Assembly (NCBI GenBank): GCA_029261715.1
Contig: JAJDAT010000037.1
Span: 1 to 64,000 of the forward strand
Direction: 5' to 3'
Length of the DNA: 64,000 nt
Source of the DNA: Nitrospinia bacterium
GTDB lineage: Bacteria; Nitrospinota; Nitrospinia; Nitrospinales; JAJDAT01
Part shown: one piece after another, positions 13,766-22,727 of the stretch
Layout of the letters: every line of letters starts with the position of its first letter
How positions within the stretch are numbered: the first letter of the stretch is position 1
Notes under the pieces: model-generated
Told to the model about the DNA's origin: nothing
Databases searched by the model: none
The model's input: the letters and a program-made list of their open reading frames with translations, nothing else
Made by a program: the position numbers and the translations under genes

Positions 13766-14824
13766 TTAAACATTTTCTTCAAAAGGAATTTCTTTTGTAC
13801 TTTTATATTTAGGCAAAGATTTATTTAAAAAAACTTTAAACTCTCCCCAACTTGAAGCAAGTCTCATTAAAGCTATGACAGCAGAAAAATGTTCCCTTAG
13901 TTTTGGGTATCCTATCTCTTCTGTCAAATATTGAAAATGCTTATTTTTTCTCCTACCTTTTTGGTTCAACGGGTTTTGCTTTTTCAATTCGTCTAAAACC
14001 CCTGGAGCCAGCCTTTCATATATAATATCGTTCGTCATTTTACCTATGACAGGTGGGCGACTGTTACTTTTCTTAGGTGGGAAAGGCCACTTATTGAGCC
14101 TGAAAATGTGTTCATAATAATCATTCGGAAATGTTTTCATCCAAGGTCGTAATTCTTTGGCTATGAACTGCTCTAATATTTTTTCTAACGCATTTCTAGC
14201 TCTTGAATTCTGATACCCCGTCGCTTCATCGACGAGCGCGATTATTCCAACTTGAGCAAGCCCCCGTATTAATATATCGGCCTTTTCAGCAACTCTATTT
14301 TGCGGCTCACCTTTTAAAGCGCCTTTATCCCTCGCAATAAGCCATATATTACATATTTTTGGTAGCAAACTAGCTTCGAGCCCTTTAGAAACCATTCCTC
14401 CTTTTGATATATATCCTATTGGATTTAAAAGGCTTTCTTTTGTTTCTGTGTCTATAAAAGGCTCTAAATTTTTCAAAGCCAAGTACTCTGGGATTAAAGC
14501 GCCTTTTTCACCTGACTTTTTTCTTTGATAATGCGCGCCGCTACCTCTTCTCCCTAATGCCAAAGCAATACTTCTTTCGCTCAAAACTCGTTTGCCGTCC
14601 TCAAGAACCGCACAACTAATCCTAGTATCCCCGATTTTTAGCTCCCCCGTGTGGTTTGCTTTGGAAATATTCTTCAGAGATTTTGACCATCTTGCATTAG
14701 CAGCCTTTTTAGCAATCGCGCTTCTTTCCTGCGACGATAAAGTCTTTGTTCTGGCATCTCCTCCCTTTTTCGCCATCTCGCTTTTATAAATCTTCAACTG
14801 TTTTTCGATTTCTTTTTCGGACAT
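13766..14824 (-). CDS. P63C domain protein
   Basis: The 352-residue protein begins with a basic segment (AKKGGDARTKTLSSQERSAI) and then matches the P63C domain: GDTRISCAVLEDGKRVLSER at about 60-80, a central IRGLAQVGIIALVDEATGYQ, and a C-terminal conserved stretch (FPNDYYEHIFRLNKWPF). P63C proteins are frequent in phages and mobile elements and have no assigned activity. It is the first gene of the accessory operon and has its own promoter candidate upstream. Confidence 0.85.
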   Translation of the reverse strand: MSEKEIEKQLKIYKSEMAKKGGDARTKTLSSQERSAIAKKAANARWSKSLKNISKANHTGELKIGDTRISCAVLEDGKRVLSERSIALALGRRGSGAHYQRKKSGEKGALIPEYLALKNLEPFIDTETKESLLNPIGYISKGGMVSKGLEASLLPKICNIWLIARDKGALKGEPQNRVAEKADILIRGLAQVGIIALVDEATGYQNSRARNALEKILEQFIAKELRPWMKTFPNDYYEHIFRLNKWPFPPKKSNSRPPVIGKMTNDIIYERLAPGVLDELKKQNPLNQKGRRKNKHFQYLTEEIGYPKLREHFSAVIALMRLASSWGEFKVFLNKSLPKYKSTKEIPFEENV

Positions 14825-14865
14825 TCCAAGCCTCTATTGATTTATACTTACCAGCAAGCATAACA

Positions 14866-14910
14866 CCCTTATACTAACTAAGCAAGCATACGCTCAATTA
14901 AAAACTTTTA
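14866..14910 (-). promoter_or_regulatory. Promoter candidate of the accessory operon
   Basis: On the minus strand two overlapping arrangements occur: TTGAGC-18-TATAAG and TTGCTT-17-TATGCT, about 40-80 bases before the P63C gene. A direct repeat AGCAAGCATA (plus strand) spans them. Confidence 0.4.
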
Positions 14911-14939
14911 ATTATGCAAAAGACTAATGGAGGGATTTT

Positions 14940-15206
14940 TTAGGGAGAGGTTTTATCTTGTTTATTCTTAAGCTCTTTATAAATATCTTCTAAAATTTTT
15001 GTCTGATGTGACGCGTTTTTCTCGTATTCTTCTAATCTGTGTTCGCTCAATCTTTTGTATTCGTCGAACCCTTTTTTAAATTCTTCAAAAACATCCTTAG
15101 ATAACTTGCTATCTGATACTTTGTTGATTCTCATATGGAGCCACATAAGAAGCATTGAACAAAGCCCTAAAGCAAAACCAAGAACTCCAGGTAGTAAACT
15201 AGTCAT
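14940..15206 (-). CDS. Small membrane protein, holin-like position
   Basis: The 88-residue protein has one N-terminal transmembrane segment (about 5-24) followed by a long charged helix. It is last in the late operon and overlaps the tail-tip gene by 4 bp. Position and shape fit a holin or spanin partner, but no family is recognised. Confidence 0.5.
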   Translation of the reverse strand: MTSLLPGVLGFALGLCSMLLMWLHMRINKVSDSKLSKDVFEEFKKGFDEYKRLSEHRLEEYEKNASHQTKILEDIYKELKNKQDKTSP

Positions 15207-16846
15207 TGAATCGCCTCAACTCTATCACCTGATATTCTAAGAATTTTCCAATAACTACCATATCCTGTTGGGACATCTCCAAAATTAATTGTTTGAGAAA
15301 CATATTGGGATAGGGGTTTTAACTGAGTTTTAAATGAAGTTTTAATAATCGGTTTTTCAATGAACACTTTCCACTCTAAAAGCATTGATTCAGCATCAGC
15401 TTTAGAAGTTAAAAGAGTATTAAAAGTTATAGGTTTAATAATCAGGTAATCAACCCCAGCTCCCACACCTTCAACATATTTGTATTCTGGATCTTTTGAA
15501 AAATCTCTTGAATGACCTAAAAAAATAACTGAAGCTAACAACTCGTCCAATTCTTCAAACTCAGGTTCGCTAGTTAAACTCGAATAGCTGGAATATATTT
15601 GTTGGTTAGGGTCTGCAGAACTTGGTTTAGCTAAAACACTTGTAGTAATCTGCCCGTTTCGGCTCGTGTTATCTTCAGCTAAAACCGAAATATTTATTTC
15701 CTGAAAAATTTCTCCTATTTTTTTCCTCGAGGGGATAGAAACCCCAAGAGGGTAAGGGCGATTTGTATCGAGAGTGGAGAAAGAAGTGGTATCAATATTG
15801 TCTGAATCAATGTTTAAAACATTCTCCAAAATCTCTTTCTTCAAACTCCCAGCGTAATTAGATCCAATATTCTTGGTATAGTTACAATACACTCGCTTAG
15901 AAGTTTGAGCATTTAAAACAAACTCAGCTTTTGAAATATCTGTTGAAGATGTAGGCAACACCGTTCCATCTTCATCGAAAATGGAATCGAATGAAGTAAT
16001 GGCTTGGTCGTCTACTTTATATTTAAAACTCGTAGTATCAACCTGAACGGCTTTTATTCCTTTTAGTACCCCGTACCCTCTATGGATAGGATTTCCTCCT
16101 TCATTCGCGTCTAGATTAGGAAACGAGGTTGTTTCATAAGAAACCAATGGAAAATTTAAACTAAACAAAGAAATGAAATCGGTAACTTTAAAAGTTACTT
16201 TTTGAGCTGTATATTTTTGCTTTGTAACAAGACCTTTTAGTATTGTCTGCGATTCCGAAAAAGGTAGCCAATCTTCAAAACTCGAAAAAGGTTTATTTTT
16301 AAAACCTGTCAGTGATATCTCTATTTCAGAAGCTGAAATAAAATATTTACTCCAAATGTCGTTAAAATAACCCGTAACGTTTGATATCTCTAAATTCCCA
16401 TAAGTTACCGTCGTATTCGAAATTAAACTCGTTCTTCCTCTATTCGAGGTAGGAATTTTTAATACAATATCCTTCCAATCGTTTAAACCATCAAAATAAT
16501 TTTTAGGTGATGAGGTACAAAAATGAAGCCAAAAAGTTGAATATAAACTTTCGTTATTCGGGTCTGCTCCAGCGGTTAGCCAAACATAAATATTTTTATT
16601 GGAGCTATCATAGAACCAACTATTTTCAACCATATCTCCTAAAGAATCTGATTCATTAAGATTGACTAACCCATGTCTAACACTCAAAGGGTCTGATTGG
16701 TTTAGATTATCTTTTACAAATCCAACTTTATAAATCGAACCTGAATGCAGCGACCATGACGAAAGTTTTATATAAGCTTTAATCTTTACTAAATAAACTT
16801 TATAGCTTGTCGAATTAGATATAAATTCTTGAAAAGTTTGAGCCAT
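15203..16846 (-). CDS. Tail-tip/baseplate protein
   Basis: The 547-residue protein is encoded two genes after the tape measure. It is beta-rich and polar, as expected of a siphophage tail hub or distal tail protein. I see no enzyme motif. It abuts the preceding gene with no gap, so it belongs to the same late transcript. The function comes from gene order. Confidence 0.65.
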   Translation of the reverse strand: MAQTFQEFISNSTSYKVYLVKIKAYIKLSSWSLHSGSIYKVGFVKDNLNQSDPLSVRHGLVNLNESDSLGDMVENSWFYDSSNKNIYVWLTAGADPNNESLYSTFWLHFCTSSPKNYFDGLNDWKDIVLKIPTSNRGRTSLISNTTVTYGNLEISNVTGYFNDIWSKYFISASEIEISLTGFKNKPFSSFEDWLPFSESQTILKGLVTKQKYTAQKVTFKVTDFISLFSLNFPLVSYETTSFPNLDANEGGNPIHRGYGVLKGIKAVQVDTTSFKYKVDDQAITSFDSIFDEDGTVLPTSSTDISKAEFVLNAQTSKRVYCNYTKNIGSNYAGSLKKEILENVLNIDSDNIDTTSFSTLDTNRPYPLGVSIPSRKKIGEIFQEINISVLAEDNTSRNGQITTSVLAKPSSADPNQQIYSSYSSLTSEPEFEELDELLASVIFLGHSRDFSKDPEYKYVEGVGAGVDYLIIKPITFNTLLTSKADAESMLLEWKVFIEKPIIKTSFKTQLKPLSQYVSQTINFGDVPTGYGSYWKILRISGDRVEAIQ

Positions 16847-17728
16847 TTATATCAACTCTCTAAAAGTCATATCTATTGCATTGACATCGAAATTTACATC
16901 TTTTATTTCAGAATACTTGATTATCTTTCCATAAAAAGTTTCGAAATACACCCCCACTTTCTCCGAATCTGGGAGAAAGGAAATCACCATATTCCCATCA
17001 ATCCCATTATTTTTTAGAGTGTTGTATACATCGAAAAATTTCTCTGAATCCGTTAAGTTAGAAAGCTTAAACTTTTTTTGGCGATAAGGTATTTTTATGT
17101 CTGTTAAAACCCCTCCAGCGGGTGTTTCAGTGACTTTGCTTCTGGAGACTAGTGAAAACCCTGACCCGTATGAAAAGTTGATTTCTGGCGACCATGACCA
17201 CCCTAAAAAAAGCCTCCCTAATTCAATATACCCATCAGTATTTGTTGGGTCTGAAAATTTAAAATACCAATACCTATAGCGTACAGTGTCGAATGTACCG
17301 AACCTCGTTCTGTGATAGAGAGGTAAATCATCAGTGTCTAACGTTCCACCTGCTCCACCGAATCCTGCAAAAGCTTCTCCAGCTCCAAACATTGCTGGAA
17401 AAATATTTGAATCTTCTGTCTTGAATGACGCGTTAGCAAAATCAGAAGGAAAAATATTTGAATCGTGCCCGTACAAACTAAACGTTGCTGCCACTGAAAA
17501 ATTATGACGAATTAAACAATACGCGTTTATTGGAGGAGCGTCTTCACCCATATCAACAATCATGTCAGTGTGAGTTAAATCGGGGCTTCTCCAAGTATCT
17601 CTAGGAGGTTCGGTTTTTAAATTGGAAAATGGGTTTATCGCGGGAGGATCGCCTTCGGGGGATGTTCCAGGTGAAACAACAGCGTTATCTGCATGATTCT
17701 TTGAAAAAAAAATAATGTTTTTATGCAT
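16847..17728 (-). CDS. Distal tail protein
   Basis: The 293-residue protein comes directly after the tape-measure gene (1-bp overlap), the usual place of the distal tail protein. It shows aromatic beta strands (YRYWYFKFSD, LFLGWSWSPE). Function is inferred from synteny; no enzymatic motif is visible. Confidence 0.6.
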   Translation of the reverse strand: MHKNIIFFSKNHADNAVVSPGTSPEGDPPAINPFSNLKTEPPRDTWRSPDLTHTDMIVDMGEDAPPINAYCLIRHNFSVAATFSLYGHDSNIFPSDFANASFKTEDSNIFPAMFGAGEAFAGFGGAGGTLDTDDLPLYHRTRFGTFDTVRYRYWYFKFSDPTNTDGYIELGRLFLGWSWSPEINFSYGSGFSLVSRSKVTETPAGGVLTDIKIPYRQKKFKLSNLTDSEKFFDVYNTLKNNGIDGNMVISFLPDSEKVGVYFETFYGKIIKYSEIKDVNFDVNAIDMTFRELI

Positions 17729-20700
17729 TAGGCTAAACTCTCAATCCCGTTAGGACTAATAGCTTCAATACCGTTTCTTGTCATCTCCAGTAAACTCGAC
17801 CTGATGAACTCTGCAATGACTTGATCGTTTAGAATCACTTTTCCATCTTCTTGAGAATCAACACTATCTGCAATTCTTTCTAGCACACTTCTTAATGCAG
17901 ATATCTCTCTAGTCTGATTCTGAATTTCGGTTTTAATGCCTTCTGATGAATTGTCTGATGAATTGCTTGAATACCTAGAATTCTCTTGAGCCGTTAAAAT
18001 TCGTTCCCCCTGATGTATGTTGGCCAAACCATCATAAGGAACATACCCTAAACCTTGTTCAAAGGAACCTAGATAGGGCTTTTGATGTTCTGGAATTTGA
18101 AACCTAGTATGATGGGGGAAAAATTCCGTTAAAATATTATCGTTCCCCGTAGCAATATTTTGTCCTTTATCGTCGAGTACAGGTAAATCAGTTGCAAATG
18201 TAGGGACCCAATCCAGAAAACCGGGAATTGGTGTTTTAGAAGGTTTTGGAAATTCAAATGCTTCTATCTCAGGTTTATACTGCGCTATATCGTGAGTCAT
18301 ACGACTTAGAACATCTTCTTTAGTTGCGTAGCCTTCAGAAATTAGTTCTTTTAATCCGACAATAGTGGCGGTATCTATTCCATGATGTTCAATTGACACT
18401 ATTCTACCAAGCGCATCCTGACGGCTACCAGTCCCTTCGTTAGGGTATCTCAGACTTGTATAAGCTAACTGTTTTTGAAACGCCGATGGGCCGTTATTAG
18501 GTAATATCCGATCATTACGATTTAAATCGTTTATAAAGTTTCTAAAGTTTAATTCTCCCTGATGCCTTTTATTTCCTCTTGTAGTCGCTAAAATTCCGCC
18601 AGCAATAGCGGCAATAGCCACGCCAGCCAACCCAGAACCCGCCAGTCCTGCTGCAAATTGAGAAACACCACTAGCCCCGACTCCAAGGGCACCTACTGCA
18701 GAAGCACCTCCAATACCAGCGGCTATCGAACTTACTGCACCAACAAGCTTATTATTAGTAAATTGACCTACGATATAACTCGATAGAAAACTACCAACTG
18801 CAGTACCTGCAGCCCCTGCAAATGAATTGGCTCCTGCGTTAGCATCCACAAACGCTTGTTGAGTTTGCGTTAACGGTCCCTGAGCATTTACAGGCCCTCC
18901 AATAACTAAATTATTCGATCCTGTCAGCGGGTCTCTAAAAACATTTGCAAATGGATTAGGGTCAATGGGCAATCCTGTTGCTTGCAGAAAGTTTGGGGTT
19001 GTAACACCCAATAATGAAGGTTGACCTCTGTTGATAGCGTGTATAAACCCTTCACCTAACAACTTTGTTCCCGCTCTACTAACAATTGCTTCACCTGCTT
19101 GAACAGCAATAATACCGTCTTCACCTTCAGGTATGATTCCACCTGTTGAAGCACCTAGTAAACTAATAGTTTCAATCAGAAGAAATTGCGCTGTTATTTG
19201 GGTTACAGTAGAAATTACAGCATTCAAGACGGAACTTAAAACATTCTTGAATCCTTGCTCAAAAGTTTGAACTCCTTGAATTCCTTTAGTAACAGCATTA
19301 CCCATACTTGAAGAAAACGTATTAGTAAAACTTGTCATACCGCCACGCATAATGTCAAAAGTATTACCAGACTTTAACGCTAAATCTGCAAAACCAGCTT
19401 TAACCCCCGCTAGACCTTGTGTTACTGAACTATTAGCATTCCTATTAACTTCTACAAAACCGTCTAAAGCTAGTCTCCTATTAGATAACGATTCATTCGC
19501 GTTAAAAATAATTTGGTCTTTTTGCTCATCGTCCATTAAAAGGACTTCATCAGCAGTAACCCTTGCAGCCTCTTTGTAAGAATTAAGCGTATCTGTTTGA
19601 GCTTTTAATCTAAGTACCTGGCTTATTTCCTCTCTTTCTTCAGCAGAATCAGTAAGCCTAAAAAGTTCTTTCTCTGTTTTTGTTCTTATGCGGCTTTTTT
19701 CGTCTTGTATATTTTTAAACTTTGCAAAAGATGTATCTCGTCTTTCGGATGCAAGCTTTATAAAATTATTCTGTTCAGCTTGAAATTTTTTAAAATCGAA
19801 AGTGTTTTTTTTCGGATTCGCTATAGTTGTTAAATGTGAATTTGTGTTTAGGAAATCGTTTTTAGGTCCTCGCCTTTCAATTAACTCTTCATCCAAACTT
19901 CTTTGGCTCAATTCTTCGACTTGTTTTACTAAACCTTCATCAGCTCCTAAACCTAAGCTGACAGCAGATTGCTCTCTAATCTTTTGGTTTTTAAAATTAC
20001 CGAAAGAAGTAATGCTATCTTCAGATTGATTCTCGAATATAGTGTTTACAAGACTCTGTTCTTCAAGAGCTTTATCTCTACTAGCGTTACCTCTTTCTAA
20101 CTGTCCTTCGGGAAACGGAAACAATACAGGGTTAATCGGGTCTGCTCTTACTGAGATTTCTTCCAAAACTTCAGGACCACTTTTTTTATCTGCGGCAGGT
20201 AAAGCCCCTGCTTTACGGCTCCCCCCGCTTGAGTTCGAAATCCCCTCAGCTAATTCTCTTACATCTTTAAAACCCTGTTTAAGCTGTTGAGCATACCCAT
20301 TCGTTTTAGTACTTAAAGCATCCAAGTCTCTGCTAAACTCAACTGTTTCTAGCTTTAGAGTTAGCTTTTTACTTGCAGGGAAAAATTCATTCATCATATC
20401 CCTTACAGGTTTTGTTGCTTCTGCCATTTCGCCAAACTCTTCTTTATACTTATTCTTCAGCCCCGTTATCATTTCTTCAAGCTTAGAAAAAACAAAACCT
20501 ATCGTGGCTAGAAGCGTAACAACTCGCTTCCCCCCAAGTATCAAACCTATGATTCCTATGTCTCTTGCTTCTGGAGGCAACCCATTAAATAACTTAATCA
20601 AACCTAGAAAAAGTTTTCCGATTGCAGTTAAACCTGGCATAACAGCATCAAAAATACTAGCCGCTCCAAGTGCTATAGCCTCCATAAAATTGAAAGATTT

Positions 20701-21981
20701 TTTAATCATCTTTTCAATGAACAAAATCGAATCGTTGACAAAGCTCGTAACCGTTACATGATTCTGTTCAAAATAAATCCCGATATTATCGGCAACACTT
20801 TTAGTTTTAGTCAGTAAATTTTGAAACGCTTTAGAATCTAATATTGCAAAACCAAGCCTCTCTAAATCCACTTGAAAACTCTGAAAAATAGCTTTGAACT
20901 GAAAAGAAGCTTCACTAGCCATTGTTGCAAAACCTTTTTCAGTGGCTCCAGTCGATTTAGAAATATCTTCAATGTTTTCTTTTAACGTTTCTATTTTATC
21001 GACCAACACAGAAACACCTTTTAAGGCCCTCACATTGGGAAATATCCTTGCTATCGTTTCAGGGGGTAATCCTCTAAACTGCTCCAAGATTTCCACAAGA
21101 GGCAACATCTTACCGCTTGAATCTTGAGTTCTGATTGCTAACTCATTCATGGCTTTCTGCGAATCGTCAGCCGGTTTAATCAACCCAGTCAACGCAGCGT
21201 TAATTGAAGTCACCGTTTCAGCCGTTGAAATACCTCCAACAGTGATAGTTGCAACAGCTGCTCCAACTGTTTCAAGTCCTTGGTTAGCTAATTTAGCGGT
21301 AGGTAAAACATTACCAAGATTTGCAGCCAATTCAGAAATCGTTGTTTTACCTTTTTTCTGAGTAGCAAAGAAAATGTCAGATACTCTTGTTGATTGAGTC
21401 GCTTGAAGATCGTAAGCGTTTAATGCGGAAGTGAGTAAATCAGAAGTTTGAGCAACGGACGATACGCCAGCTACAGCAAGTTTTGAAGAGGTTTCTAATA
21501 CTTGCATTCCTTCAGCACCTTGAAACCCTGCCGAAGTGATATCAAATAACGCTTTTGTCGCCGTTTCTCCAGTCTGTGCGTAATCCGTCCGCATTTGCTG
21601 AACTTGCAAAGACATTTCTTTTATTTGGTTATCTGTAACATCATCCATCAAAGTGGCAACTTCACCCATTTGGGATCTGAAATCAGAAGCCATTTTAGCT
21701 GACACAATACCAATACCTGATACTGCTAAACCTAAATTTCGCGTAGCTCTAAAAGCTGAAGTAGAAAAACCTGACAGTTGTCTAGAAGTTGTATTTAATC
21801 GTCTGCTTGTAGAAGCAAGGGCAAGGTTAGCAGTTCGACCAAAACTACTAAAACTGGAAGATGAAGCTCTTAGAGATTGTTTTGTTTCTCTTCTAAAATC
21901 CCTTACACGCTTTACTGAACCATCGATCTTTCGATCAAATGGAACCATGTTAGCGTCCATTGTAAGAGCTGTAAGATTCAT
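17728..21981 (-). CDS. Tail tape-measure protein, TP901 type
   Basis: The 1417-residue protein scaffolds tail length. An N-terminal TP901 core domain is visible at about 85-330 (DFRSQMGEVATLMDD, AGFQGAEGMQVLETSSKLAV). Hydrophobic helices follow near 430-500 and a Gly/Ala-rich membrane-like stretch near 1100-1190. By the common rule of about 0.15 nm per residue a tail near 210 nm would result. Its ATG overlaps the stop of the chaperone extension (ATGA). It is the longest gene in the window. Confidence 0.92.
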   Translation of the reverse strand: MNLTALTMDANMVPFDRKIDGSVKRVRDFRRETKQSLRASSSSFSSFGRTANLALASTSRRLNTTSRQLSGFSTSAFRATRNLGLAVSGIGIVSAKMASDFRSQMGEVATLMDDVTDNQIKEMSLQVQQMRTDYAQTGETATKALFDITSAGFQGAEGMQVLETSSKLAVAGVSSVAQTSDLLTSALNAYDLQATQSTRVSDIFFATQKKGKTTISELAANLGNVLPTAKLANQGLETVGAAVATITVGGISTAETVTSINAALTGLIKPADDSQKAMNELAIRTQDSSGKMLPLVEILEQFRGLPPETIARIFPNVRALKGVSVLVDKIETLKENIEDISKSTGATEKGFATMASEASFQFKAIFQSFQVDLERLGFAILDSKAFQNLLTKTKSVADNIGIYFEQNHVTVTSFVNDSILFIEKMIKKSFNFMEAIALGAASIFDAVMPGLTAIGKLFLGLIKLFNGLPPEARDIGIIGLILGGKRVVTLLATIGFVFSKLEEMITGLKNKYKEEFGEMAEATKPVRDMMNEFFPASKKLTLKLETVEFSRDLDALSTKTNGYAQQLKQGFKDVRELAEGISNSSGGSRKAGALPAADKKSGPEVLEEISVRADPINPVLFPFPEGQLERGNASRDKALEEQSLVNTIFENQSEDSITSFGNFKNQKIREQSAVSLGLGADEGLVKQVEELSQRSLDEELIERRGPKNDFLNTNSHLTTIANPKKNTFDFKKFQAEQNNFIKLASERRDTSFAKFKNIQDEKSRIRTKTEKELFRLTDSAEEREEISQVLRLKAQTDTLNSYKEAARVTADEVLLMDDEQKDQIIFNANESLSNRRLALDGFVEVNRNANSSVTQGLAGVKAGFADLALKSGNTFDIMRGGMTSFTNTFSSSMGNAVTKGIQGVQTFEQGFKNVLSSVLNAVISTVTQITAQFLLIETISLLGASTGGIIPEGEDGIIAVQAGEAIVSRAGTKLLGEGFIHAINRGQPSLLGVTTPNFLQATGLPIDPNPFANVFRDPLTGSNNLVIGGPVNAQGPLTQTQQAFVDANAGANSFAGAAGTAVGSFLSSYIVGQFTNNKLVGAVSSIAAGIGGASAVGALGVGASGVSQFAAGLAGSGLAGVAIAAIAGGILATTRGNKRHQGELNFRNFINDLNRNDRILPNNGPSAFQKQLAYTSLRYPNEGTGSRQDALGRIVSIEHHGIDTATIVGLKELISEGYATKEDVLSRMTHDIAQYKPEIEAFEFPKPSKTPIPGFLDWVPTFATDLPVLDDKGQNIATGNDNILTEFFPHHTRFQIPEHQKPYLGSFEQGLGYVPYDGLANIHQGERILTAQENSRYSSNSSDNSSEGIKTEIQNQTREISALRSVLERIADSVDSQEDGKVILNDQVIAEFIRSSLLEMTRNGIEAISPNGIESLA

Positions 21982-22304
21982 TTCTTTTTCTTCTCGTTTT
22001 TAGTTTTTTTATCTACGTGGTCTAAATAAACTGAGTCAGCCGCTTGTAATCTTGAAATAAACGAATCGATATCTTCTATTTCAAACGTTTCAATGTACGC
22101 GGCAATATCTGAAAACGGGACTGATGAAGGGCCAAAACCAACAGGTCTAGATTGATGCAGAATGCAAAAAGCTTTGTAAGCTTCCTCATTTTCAAGAAGC
22201 AGTTTAGGTTTATCTTTTAAAGCTTTGGGGAGGTGTCCATTTTTCTTTGCAAGAGATTTTAAGAATGTTAAGGAATCACCCCATTTTAATTCCCAAGCTA
22301 TGAC
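21978..22304 (-). CDS. Tail-chaperone T extension, made by -1 frameshift
   Basis: Directly after the slippery site, the -1 frame continues open for 108 codons (VIAWELKWGDSLTFLKSLAK ... KTKNEKKKK) to a TGA overlapping the tape-measure start. It has no start codon of its own near the beginning. Slippage in the upstream chaperone gene would yield a fusion of about 240 residues, exactly like lambda gpG-T. A downstream start cannot be excluded but would break the conserved layout. Confidence 0.85.
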   Translation of the reverse strand, partial: VIAWELKWGDSLTFLKSLAKKNGHLPKALKDKPKLLLENEEAYKAFCILHQSRPVGFGPSSVPFSDIAAYIETFEIEDIDSFISRLQAADSVYLDHVDKKTKNEKKKK

Positions 22305-22699
22305 TTTTTTATGTTCTCAATAGCCTCTTTTTTAACCTTGTACTGCTTCGATTCTAATTTTTGAGCAAATGCAACAACCTCTTTTTTGATGTGCTGATTT
22401 TTTAAAACTTCTAGTCCAATTTCGTCTGTAAATGGAATGGGTTCCCCATCGTCATCAGTTAAATTCTCCATATCAATCAGAACAACTCCAACCAAAACTT
22501 CAGAAGAGAGATTATCTAATTCAGCAGCATCTACTTCATCATTGTTGAGCTCATCCTGAATAGGCTTCAAAAGTCTTTTAGACTTTTTAACGTGTTCCGG
22601 GTTATTCAATGGAGCAATGCGGTATCTTAAGTCACCAAAATCGACCGAACCAAAAACTTCAGATTCAATAATTTTAGGTTTAACTTGGGAAAGCTTCAT
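22298..22699 (-). CDS. Tail assembly chaperone (gpG-like)
   Basis: The 133-residue protein lies between tail tube and tape measure, where siphophages encode the G chaperone that coats the tape measure during assembly. It ends ENIKKS, and the last codons ATA-AAA-AAG-TCA-TAG contain the heptamer A AAA AAG. A ribosome slipping there continues into the T extension. The level of slippage would set the G:GT ratio. Confidence 0.85.
   Translation of the reverse strand: MKLSQVKPKIIESEVFGSVDFGDLRYRIAPLNNPEHVKKSKRLLKPIQDELNNDEVDAAELDNLSSEVLVGVVLIDMENLTDDDGEPIPFTDEIGLEVLKNQHIKKEVVAFAQKLESKQYKVKKEAIENIKKS
22304..22310 (-). promoter_or_regulatory. Programmed -1 frameshift site A AAA AAG
   Basis: The zero-frame codons AAA-AAG preceded by A form a canonical X XXY YYZ slippery heptamer, the same as in E. 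coli dnaX. The zero-frame stop follows 3 bases later, and the -1 frame is open for 108 codons. Confidence 0.88.
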
Positions 22700-22727
22700 A
22701 ATTTTTTCCTTTTTGTTTTATTCAAAA

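Noticed and set aside
13732-13782. Upstream start for the secreted nuclease
   Set aside because: It would overlap the P63C gene and place 17 residues before a perfect signal peptide.
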